A stretch of 64,000 bases of DNA from positions 186,001-250,000 of the forward strand of contig NZ_CP119991.1 in NCBI RefSeq assembly GCF_029338555.1. The letters are read 5' to 3'. The translations under genes and the position numbers were made by a program. The notes beneath the pieces were generated by a model that saw only the letters and a list, made by a program, of their open reading frames with translations, did not search any database and was not told the origin of the DNA. Source of the stretch: Halobaculum marinum (lineage in GTDB: Archaea > Halobacteriota > Halobacteria > Halobacteriales > Haloferacaceae). Shown piece by piece: positions 7,781-14,175 of the stretch (position 1 is the stretch's first letter; each line of letters starts with the position of its first letter).

Positions 7781-8815
7781 ATGCTATACAGACGACGAAC
7801 CCTCGATCTCTCCAGGGGGGCACTAGAGACGCCAGTTCTCTTCCCCGTGAGAAACATCGGGAAACGGTCAAGCGATAACACGCCCGAATACGTCGGTACT
7901 ATACCCGAATTTTCAGTGGCGATGATCAACACCCGGTCAATTCGGAACCGCGAACCAATGTGGAATCGTCTCACAGATGGAGTTCCTCTCCGGAAGGAGA
8001 TGGATGTCCCAGAAGACACGATCGTATTCGCGGATAGCGGTGGATTTGATTTTTCCAGCGGAGATGTCGACACCACTCCAGCACAAACCCTCGACACGCA
8101 ACGGCAACTTGACGCTGACATCTACGGAACCGTGGACCTCCCCCTCTCCAGAGAGAATCGGGACGCAGAGAATGACCGCCGTGTTGAACAGAGCACGAAG
8201 TACGCCCTTGAGGCGAGTGATTTACACGATGGAGACAGTCTCCTCATCGCGAGTGTTCACGGGTATGACCCGCAGACAGTTCGAAACAACATCCGCTATC
8301 TGGAGAAGAATGGCCACTTCGATGGCTATGCCCTTGGGAGCATGGTCCCGATCCGAACTGACTACAAAAAAGTATCTAAACTGATACTTGCTGCTCGTAC
8401 GGCGACTGACAAACATCTCCACGTTTATGGCCTTGGTGGTCTTGTCTATCAACCACTTCTTTTGTATCTTGGCGTCGACAGCTTCGACTCCTCTGCATTC
8501 ATCAGAAGTGCGGGAAATAGGAATTATCTCGTTCCTGGATTTGGTGGAGAAGCGCTTAGGAACGTTGAATCGATGGAATACCTTCCTTGCCCGTGTCCGG
8601 TCTGTGGACAGCGGTGTCTAGATGATATTCGCGAGGATCGCACCGCACTCACTCAGCATAATCTTTGGGCCCTCGCAACTGAGCTTCGACGGTTCCGCTA
8701 TGTCGCTGAGTCTGATCGTGACATCGAAGAATATCTTGATCTACGCTTCCAAGGGAATCCAGTCACACAACGCGCTTACGAGACCGCGAAGCAGCAAGTC
8801 CGGAGGCTCTCATGA
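7781..8815 (+). CDS. TGT/DpdA-like transglycosylase (344 aa), first gene of a three-gene operon
   Basis: Likely a base-exchange enzyme of the tRNA-guanine transglycosylase superfamily. Visible motifs: DSGGFD at 85-90 (substrate Asp loop), VDLPLS at 118-123, ALGSMVP near 184, GVDSFDSS at 231-238 (nucleophile Asp region), and a zinc site C270, C272, C275, H293 (PCPCPVC...QHNLW). It is shorter than archaeosine TGT and lacks the PUA and C-terminal domains, as expected for DpdA-type paralogues that act on DNA. The ATG follows GGAGGT with no spacer; no better start is visible because a TAG sits just upstream. Its stop overlaps the next ATG (ATGA). Action on DNA rather than tRNA is inference from length and gene context. 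Confidence 0.75.
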   Translation: MLYRRRTLDLSRGALETPVLFPVRNIGKRSSDNTPEYVGTIPEFSVAMINTRSIRNREPMWNRLTDGVPLRKEMDVPEDTIVFADSGGFDFSSGDVDTTPAQTLDTQRQLDADIYGTVDLPLSRENRDAENDRRVEQSTKYALEASDLHDGDSLLIASVHGYDPQTVRNNIRYLEKNGHFDGYALGSMVPIRTDYKKVSKLILAARTATDKHLHVYGLGGLVYQPLLLYLGVDSFDSSAFIRSAGNRNYLVPGFGGEALRNVESMEYLPCPCPVCGQRCLDDIREDRTALTQHNLWALATELRRFRYVAESDRDIEEYLDLRFQGNPVTQRAYETAKQQVRRLS

Positions 8816-9711
8816 GCGATGAACGTGCGACCGTCCGCCCTGTCTCACTCAGCCGACTCGTTGAGGTTACACACTCCTGTGGAGATACAGAAAAAACGAC
8901 AGCGGAGATCGAGGGTGCTTTGGACGTGACCTACCGTCGGGCACGAGAGACAGTCCTCGAGGCTACTCGAATTAATTTGCTCTCTGAGGACGACGCTGAC
9001 GCCGATTCAACTTATACAGCGACTGATGTCGGTAGCAAATTCTTGAACGCGATCCTCGATGAGAACTGGATTCAAGCGAGTCAGATACTTGAAATGCACA
9101 GCCCACACTACGGTTCGTTTATTCAGACCGTTGAGGAGGTTGAGCACGGTGATCTGACCACTGTCCTCGAACATCTTGAGGCGGAGGAGGAGTTCACCCC
9201 GTACTCATTCAACCAAACAAGTGTAGAGGTACTTGGCGATTGGGCAGAGCGACTGGGTGCAGTCCAGCGTAACGCATTCACCGGCAGTTACTACCCTGCT
9301 GCACAGACGCCGATCCCGGACAATTTCCATTATATTCTTTTAGACATTTATGATGACCTCGAACAGACTGCTGGTGTCGACCTCCGGCAACGCTACCTCT
9401 CTATCCCGCGCCTCCGCGAGGCGACATGCGAACGTCTGGGTGCTACACGTGAGGCGTTCAACGAAGCACTCCTAATTCTCTGCCAGCAGAATGTCGGAAA
9501 GCTTGAACTTTCCGGTGCTCCAATGGATACCGGAGCGAAGGACGCCACACTTGGCATTAAGCAGATTGAGCTTGCGGGCGACGACAACTTAGTCTCAACA
9601 TCTCAGTCCAGCCAACAAATTATGAGTGGTGTCGTACAATTCGGAAAACAGTACTACTACCTGGCAGTTCACGACCGCAACATCACATTCACTCAGGAGA
9701 ACTCCCCATGA
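8812..9711 (+). CDS. Winged-helix-like partner of the TGT-like operon
   Basis: 299 residues, starting inside the stop of the TGT-like gene. The first 75 residues look like a winged helix (SLSRLVEVTHSCGDTEKT, then a putative recognition helix YRRARETVLEATRINLL). Residues 90-200 form an all-helical middle part; a second winged-helix-like segment (LREATCERLGATREAFNEAL) lies near 195-220. The rest is beta-rich. No enzyme motif is seen. It may recognise DNA for the transglycosylase or ATPase. It is reminiscent in size and position of the DpdG/DpdH pair of bacterial dpd islands, but this could not be verified. Confidence 0.6.
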   Translation: MSDERATVRPVSLSRLVEVTHSCGDTEKTTAEIEGALDVTYRRARETVLEATRINLLSEDDADADSTYTATDVGSKFLNAILDENWIQASQILEMHSPHYGSFIQTVEEVEHGDLTTVLEHLEAEEEFTPYSFNQTSVEVLGDWAERLGAVQRNAFTGSYYPAAQTPIPDNFHYILLDIYDDLEQTAGVDLRQRYLSIPRLREATCERLGATREAFNEALLILCQQNVGKLELSGAPMDTGAKDATLGIKQIELAGDDNLVSTSQSSQQIMSGVVQFGKQYYYLAVHDRNITFTQENSP

Positions 9712-10865
9712 ACGATACATTCACCATCACCGACGAGCAGCAGGATTACTCACAGTACGACCTCGATGCCAACCCCTTCCCCTACAGCCCCGTACCCGCG
9801 GAAGATCCAGAGATCTACTGCGGCCAACCGCATGTGACAGAAAAGATCAGCTCTACTGTTTCATCTGTCCTCTCAACGGGGAAATCAAAACACCTCGTGG
9901 TTACTGGAAAATACGGAAACGGAAAGTCTCACACGCTCAAGTACACGCGATCACTGCTACGTGACCGCGACGATGTCGTCGTCGGGTATGTTGCTCAACC
10001 CGGTGAAGGATTTCTCGACATCTATCACGAGTTTATCTACGACCTCGGGTTCAGTCGTGTGCAGGAGATCGCCTACGAGTATCTTGCTGCTGTCACCTGT
10101 GATATCACCGACGAAAACCCAACCGGAGCAAACGAAATGGAGTCACTCCTCGACGATGGCGAGATCCTTCTCTCGGAAATTGTCCCTGAGACCATCCGTC
10201 GATTAAGTGATGTGACCAAGTTCGCAGACTTCGCTCGCGCAATCGTCCATATGGTCTATGAAGATACAAACTTGTACGCGTGGCAGTGGCTTACTGCGGA
10301 AGGAATCCGCTACGAACAGCGGAAAGAGATGGAGATACACAGCGCCCTTGACGATGACACCATGGGGGTCCGTGCGTTCACTGCTATGAAGAATATACTC
10401 TTGGATCTCAGTTATACAGGTGTGTTTGTCTTCGTCGACGAGTTTGAAAGTATTGCTCGACTCTCCCCGAAGAACGAGCAGGCGACATTGAACAGCATCC
10501 GTCACCTGATGGATCAAAACAGCAACGGACTCTGTATGCTATTTGGATGTGCGCCGGAAGTCTGGCAGGACGTCATGAGCGAGTATCATGCCTTCAGCGA
10601 GCGTATTGGCCAAGAAGTGGCACTCCGTCCACTTACTACTGAGAATCTTACCGAACTTGTTGAGGACTATCTCAGCCGAGAGCGGACAAGTGCTGTTCCT
10701 GATCCTGCCGTTCGGCCGTTCACAGAAAATAGCTTGGAGTTAATCCTACAGCGCTCTCAAGGGAATATCCGCCAAGTTCTCTCTGTCTGTAGCCGTATGC
10801 TGGATAATGCAGCAAGCGAGAGTCAAGCGGAGATAACAGCGGATTTCACACAGGAGCATATCTAA
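9708..10865 (+). CDS. AAA+/Orc1-like ATPase of the TGT-like operon
   Basis: 385 residues; ATG overlaps the preceding stop. The N-terminus has the NPFPYSPVPAEDPEIYCG pattern found in Orc1-like and DUF2791-like ATPases. Walker A is GKYGNGKS at 67-74. Walker B is VFVFVDEFES near 242-252. A sensor-like FGCAPEVW follows, and the C-terminal lid region includes SQGNIRQVLSVCSRML. The length and layout fit a clamp-loader/Orc-type DNA-dependent ATPase. In context it probably loads or times the transglycosylase on DNA, or acts as the switch of a defence system; both are inference. The operon ends here; only 56 bp separate it from the convergent homing-endonuclease gene. Confidence 0.75.
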   Translation: MNDTFTITDEQQDYSQYDLDANPFPYSPVPAEDPEIYCGQPHVTEKISSTVSSVLSTGKSKHLVVTGKYGNGKSHTLKYTRSLLRDRDDVVVGYVAQPGEGFLDIYHEFIYDLGFSRVQEIAYEYLAAVTCDITDENPTGANEMESLLDDGEILLSEIVPETIRRLSDVTKFADFARAIVHMVYEDTNLYAWQWLTAEGIRYEQRKEMEIHSALDDDTMGVRAFTAMKNILLDLSYTGVFVFVDEFESIARLSPKNEQATLNSIRHLMDQNSNGLCMLFGCAPEVWQDVMSEYHAFSERIGQEVALRPLTTENLTELVEDYLSRERTSAVPDPAVRPFTENSLELILQRSQGNIRQVLSVCSRMLDNAASESQAEITADFTQEHI

Positions 10866-10921
10866 AAGTCCAACACGCCTAACAGCATTAATACATAGTC
10901 ACAATCCCCGCACGCTCGCGC

Positions 10922-11917
10922 TCACACAGCCTCTACGCACAACCCTTCGAGCACGTACGCATCTCCCCTATCCAGCGAGATGTCGTACGTATCCCTCACA
11001 GGCCGTTCTGCCACACCGACCACCTCCGCAGACCCGTTGACCATGATCCCCGCGTACGAGCGGATCTTCCGCGACACAACAGGCCGAATCGCACTCAACA
11101 CACGGAGCCGACTATTAGCCCCACGAACGCGGACGCCCTTCTGCTCGACCACGTACTCGAACCCAAGGCGACCCAACAGCAACTGCAACGCCTTCCGTTG
11201 TTCGGGCTTCGTCTGCGTGAACCGGACAGTGTGGCCGTCGAAGGCGCCGTCAGTGTCGAACATCCCTGCGAGCCACCCCCGACAGTAGTCGAGATCGTCG
11301 ACCTGCGTCGGATCGATCGGAAGCAGTCCATCGAGAAGATCCACCTCCTTCCAGATCGTCGTCCGGATCTCGTGGAGGCTGTTGAACTCCCGCCCCTTCC
11401 GTTGCAGCCCGTACTCGTCGCGGGCGAACGCGTCGACGCGTTCGATGATCTCCTCGTCTTGACAGCGCAAGGTGGCGTTCTTCGTCGTCTTCGTTTTCAC
11501 GACACTCCCGTCGCCTGCGAACGCGCCGTGGACGTATCCGTCGCGGTACGCAACCGAATCAGGATCCGGCGTCGGCGTGAGGACGGTCTTGACGCGTTGG
11601 CCCGACCGAAAGCGACAGGCGTCACGGAAGTCGTGGGTGTACGGCAACACGCGCGCGTCCGCCGCGACCGACACGGTCACCTCGTCGGTCTGGAGTTCGA
11701 CTGTCGGCCGGCGCACGTGGGCGACGTCGGTCACTTGTGCCGTCTGGAGTCGACGTTGTCTCTGCCCGTTCTCAGCGGTAACGATCGCGAGTGTCGCGAG
11801 TTCGTCACCCGCCGAGACGGTGGAGATGGGTACCCACCCGAGGTCTGCAGTGAGCACGCGCTGCGGTGTTGGTGGATCGTGTGATGCAACTGGCGAGAGC
11901 GATTGCTGGTGGTGCAT
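10922..11917 (-). CDS. Freestanding intein-like LAGLIDADG homing endonuclease
   Basis: 331 residues from ATG 11917; an in-frame GTG at 11995 would add 26. The first 110 residues resemble a Hint/intein N-terminal module (VLTADLGWVPISTVSAGDEL, then VSVAADARVLPYTHDF). Two LAGLIDADG-type motifs follow: YVHGAFAGDGS and GWLAGMFDTDGAF. The end (TYDISLDRGDAYVLEGLCVE) matches the intein C-terminal block. However there is no N-terminal Cys/Ser before the Hint block, and the usual His-Asn pair is replaced by Glu-Ala before Val-stop. It is not inserted in any host gene. This looks like an intein that lost its exteins and splicing residues but kept the nuclease. Confidence 0.75.
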   Translation of the reverse strand: MHHQQSLSPVASHDPPTPQRVLTADLGWVPISTVSAGDELATLAIVTAENGQRQRRLQTAQVTDVAHVRRPTVELQTDEVTVSVAADARVLPYTHDFRDACRFRSGQRVKTVLTPTPDPDSVAYRDGYVHGAFAGDGSVVKTKTTKNATLRCQDEEIIERVDAFARDEYGLQRKGREFNSLHEIRTTIWKEVDLLDGLLPIDPTQVDDLDYCRGWLAGMFDTDGAFDGHTVRFTQTKPEQRKALQLLLGRLGFEYVVEQKGVRVRGANSRLRVLSAIRPVVSRKIRSYAGIMVNGSAEVVGVAERPVRDTYDISLDRGDAYVLEGLCVEAV

Positions 11918-12045
11918 GTTGTTGTTGTCGTCGGTGGAGGGCAGGGCAGTCAGTAGTCGATGCGCCGCGTGCGCCTCAGATAGCTGAGAACGCACGCATC
12001 AAGGGAGCACAAATGCCAGCGTCCGTTCGGCTGCGGAACTCACGG

Positions 12046-12297
12046 TCATCCCTCAGCCGTGACTTGTGTCGAGAACTCGTCGAGCTGTTCAGACCCTACT
12101 TGGCGCCATATGCAGCCGTTGTACTCGAACTCGTGCAGTGTCCATTTCTCACCGTCAGTCGCCGGCTCAATGGCGAGCTTCCGCGGGAGTCCGGAGTTGG
12201 GCTCCAGTTTCAGTTCGTACACAAGCGACTGGTCCGGTGTGTCGAGCAGTTCTTCGATCGGCAGCGGGCGGTCAGGCCCATCCGAGTCGGGGGTCAT
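12046..12297 (-). CDS. 83-aa acidic protein, second gene of a small duplicated operon
   Basis: ATG at 12297, one base after the stop of the 47-aa gene upstream. It begins MTPDSDGPDRPLPIEELLD and ends with a beta-rich part (LHEFEYNGCIWRQVGSEQLD). No domain is recognised. The first 45 codons have a damaged copy exactly 1500 bp further right (13655-13797). The intact frame here, compared with the broken one there, argues that this copy is the functional one. Confidence 0.6.
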   Translation of the reverse strand: MTPDSDGPDRPLPIEELLDTPDQSLVYELKLEPNSGLPRKLAIEPATDGEKWTLHEFEYNGCIWRQVGSEQLDEFSTQVTAEG

Positions 12298-12298
12298 C

Positions 12299-12442
12299 TT
12301 ATGAATCACCGCCAGTAGCGGGGAACACAAATTCGCAGTCGAGAGCCGTGATGTCGGAGATGGAACAGCACTCACGAATTCCAGTGGGGAGCCAGGGTGT
12401 CACCCGAGCACACTCGGGTGGTCCGTTGTGGTCATCGGCCAT
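12299..12442 (-). CDS. 47-aa cysteine-containing small protein
   Basis: ATG 12442 to TAA 12299-12301. Sequence features: ECARVTPWLPTGIRECCS, with four Cys plus a fifth near residue 36 (LDCEFVF). The Cys spacing could hold a zinc ion, but no standard zinc-finger pattern is complete. A TATA-like CTTTAAATAC precedes it by about 26 nt, so the transcript is probably leaderless. The 83-aa gene follows one base after its stop. A paralogue lies at 13643-13942. Confidence 0.6.
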   Translation of the reverse strand: MADDHNGPPECARVTPWLPTGIRECCSISDITALDCEFVFPATGGDS

Positions 12443-12829
12443 ACCCTATGGTCGGAGGATGACCGTATTTAAAGTTCAACGCGGATAGGTGGGATGGCTG
12501 TCGCTCAAGAGGAATGAAGGAGCGGCGGGAGCACCCGCCACCATGTGCTTTGACGAGCGCAAGTTGTCTACTGGTCCTATTAAAACGAACGGCCTAGTTC
12601 ATACGTTGCGTCTCCCAACACCCCACAACCACTGACAAGGGCGCAACGGGTTTGTCCTCAACACCGCGCGTGCACTACGATGCGGCCTCGCTGGATCCTG
12701 ACGGTCGTCGGGAGTAAGTACACACGAGATCTCCTCGACGGCGAAGGACCATGGTGGGGCCGGCTCAAACAATAGATCGTGGTCTTGGAGGATACATGGG
12801 GCCGTCAGCAGAATTTTGTGAGGACGAAG
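12443..12829. other. 387-bp stretch without a confident gene
   Basis: It holds the promoter of the 47-aa gene, a perfect GGCGGG/CCCGCC hairpin near 12525-12541 and the right part of duplication copy A. A 31-codon frame at 12679-12774 begins MRPRWILTVVGSKY but has no support beyond being open. Confidence 0.5.
12465..12474 (-). promoter_or_regulatory. TATA-like box of the 47-aa/83-aa operon
   Basis: CTTTAAATAC read on the minus strand, about 23-32 nt before ATG 12442. In the duplicate copy the same site has decayed to CTTCGAATAC (13965-13974). Confidence 0.5.
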
Positions 12830-13243
12830 TTATGTGCCATCCGGACGGGGAGCCTTCTGGTACTTGACCATCTTTTCGGGCTTGTCTGAGATGGTGTCGT
12901 AGATCTGCTGGAGGGTCTCCTCTGCGGCGAGCAGGTTGTGTTCCTCTAGGAACTCCCGTCCCTCCGCCGTGAGACCGTAGAACTTCCAGGGATAGCCCTG
13001 CCGGCGCTGATCGTCATCCAGAGCAACCTCCTTGACGATGCCGGCGTCGATGAGCTTCTGGACGTGCTTGTAGACGGTCGCGTCGCTCACGCTGGGGTTG
13101 AGCTCCCCGAGCTCGTACATCGAGGGGAGCTGTTCAGGGTGCTGGAGGATGTTGTTGATCAGCGCGAATCGCGTCTGCTGAGTGACGAAGTGGATGAGTT
13201 CACGGGATTCCATCCCGTCGGCAGTCCCCAGGCCAGTGCTCAT
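12830..13243 (-). CDS. Winged-helix transcriptional regulator (PadR/MarR-like)
   Basis: 137 residues from ATG 13243. Residues 12-85 form a winged helix: LIHFVTQQTRFALINNILQ, then a recognition helix (VSDATVYKHVQKLIDAGIV), then a wing (DDDQRRQGYPWKFYGLTAEG). A C-terminal helix (LLAAEETLQQIYDTISDK) may dimerise. GTAAAC-type repeats lie 29-65 bp upstream of the start (13272-13308), which suggests autoregulation. It sits between the two copies of the duplication, so it may control the element's small genes. Confidence 0.75.
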   Translation of the reverse strand: MSTGLGTADGMESRELIHFVTQQTRFALINNILQHPEQLPSMYELGELNPSVSDATVYKHVQKLIDAGIVKEVALDDDQRRQGYPWKFYGLTAEGREFLEEHNLLAAEETLQQIYDTISDKPEKMVKYQKAPRPDGT

Positions 13244-13271
13244 ACGAGACGATAGACGGCCTGGCGGTGAG

Positions 13272-13308
13272 TAGTTTACCCTTGAGTAAACCACCTTGGA
13301 GTAAACTA
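13272..13308. promoter_or_regulatory. Operator-like cluster of GTAAAC half-sites
   Basis: TAGTTTAC at 13272-13279 and GTAAACTA at 13301-13308 form an 8-bp inverted repeat. A third half-site GTAAAC lies between them at 13286-13291. TTGAGTAAAC and TTGGAGTAAAC form a direct repeat. A weaker TTTACTCC follows at 13328-13335. The sites stand between the winged-helix gene and a possible divergent small gene. Confidence 0.6.
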
Positions 13309-13328
13309 TGACCAGTTGAATAGGTGAT

Positions 13329-13781
13329 TTACTCCACGTTCTCAAGCGGGTGTATGGGGACGAAAAGTATCCCTTCGGCTGGATGCAGGACGGTATCTTC
13401 GAGCTGTTTGAACTCGAGGGGCAGCTGTATCGCTGGCAGACTGAGGAGGAACTCGTAGACGTGACAGAAGAACTCCCGTGACGGCGGGTGAGATCGCGAC
13501 ACAGTCTCCCGATCACGCACCTCGACGAGCGGTTGGACGACGACAAGTCTCAGCTGCTCGCAGATGCCCTTCGCCTCGCCGTAAGTACAACCCTTAGGTG
13601 GAACGATCCGCACCGTCACGCCGAGTTCATCCACGGCGGCGGTCAGATGTTCGACGAGATCGCCGGCTCGATCGCGAGCCTTCGCGGTGGTCCGGAGTTC
13701 GGCTCCAAGTTCATTCGTACACGAGCGACGTATCCATCGTGTTGAGCAGCTCTTCGATCGGCAGGAGATGGGCAGGGCCAT
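13329..13781 (-). CDS. Uncertain ORF, possible ArdC/IrrE-like fragment
   Basis: 150-codon open frame. The part GDLVEHLTAAVDELGVTVRI to GEAKGICEQLRLVVVQPL looks protein-like and faintly recalls the start of ImmA/IrrE or ArdC-type antirestriction domains. No HExxH motif follows, and the last 45 residues look non-haloarchaeal. The first 40 codons lie in duplication copy B in a frame different from the 83-aa gene and are probably not coding. Most likely this is a broken fragment. Confidence 0.25.
   Translation of the reverse strand: MALPISCRSKSCSTRWIRRSCTNELGAELRTTAKARDRAGDLVEHLTAAVDELGVTVRIVPPKGCTYGEAKGICEQLRLVVVQPLVEVRDRETVSRSHPPSREFFCHVYEFLLSLPAIQLPLEFKQLEDTVLHPAEGILFVPIHPLENVE
13350..13481 (+). 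CDS. Possible 43-aa acidic protein divergent from the regulator
   Basis: GTG 13350 to TGA 13479-13481. The frame reads VYGDEKYPFGWMQDGIFELF and then a run of acidic residues with LYRW, which is typical haloarchaeal coding composition. It starts 42 bp after the GTAAAC cluster and so could be the regulator's target. It overlaps a longer frame on the other strand (13329-13781); only one can be real. Confidence 0.35.
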   Translation: MYGDEKYPFGWMQDGIFELFELEGQLYRWQTEEELVDVTEELP

Positions 13782-13942
13782 CCGAGTCGGGATTCATCTT
13801 TGTAATCGCCACCAGTAGCGAGGAACACGTATTCGCTATCAGGAAGCGTGATATCGCAGATGGAGCAGCATTCGCGAATTCCTGTGGGGAGCCAGGGTCC
13901 GACCCGAGCGCACTCGAGTGATGCGTTTTGGTCGACCGCCAT
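13643..13942 (-). pseudogene. Degenerate paralogue of the 47-aa/83-aa gene pair
   Basis: ATG 13942 opens a protein similar to the 47-aa gene (ECARVGPWLPTGIRECCS). The original stop TAA has become AAA, so the frame reads on. Its last part (LEPNSGPPRRLAIEPA) matches the 83-aa protein, because that second gene has suffered a frameshift after SLVYE. It would make a 99-residue chimera. More probably it is decaying. Confidence 0.6.
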
Positions 13943-14175
13943 ACCCTACGGTTGGAGAATGACAGTATTCGAAGTTCGACACGAACGGGACACCAAAGCG
14001 GTCGCTCAGGAGGTGTGAAGGAGCGGCGGGAGCACCCACCGCCATGTGCATTGACAGCCGTAAACTGGTCCCACTTCATATTAAATCGAACGACCCAGAT
14101 CAGCCGCTGCTTCTGCCACACCCCTCAGCCATAAACAGGATCCCAGCGGGGGTCGTCCTCAAGAGCGCTCGTCTA
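13655..14175. repeat. Segmental duplication, copy B
   Basis: Diverged partner of 12158-12690, offset exactly 1500 bp at both start codons. The promoter TATA box, the stop of the first gene and the frame of the second gene are damaged here. Similarity stops near 13655, inside the copy of the 83-aa gene, where unrelated sequence begins. Confidence 0.7.

Larger units (their letters stand above)
12158..12690. repeat. Segmental duplication, copy A
   Basis: This stretch is similar to 13655-14175. The two ATG pairs (12297/13797 and 12442/13942) are both exactly 1500 bp apart. Similarity covers the start of the 83-aa gene, the whole 47-aa gene, its promoter and about 240 bp upstream, including a GGCGGGAGCACCC element near 12525. 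Confidence 0.7.
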
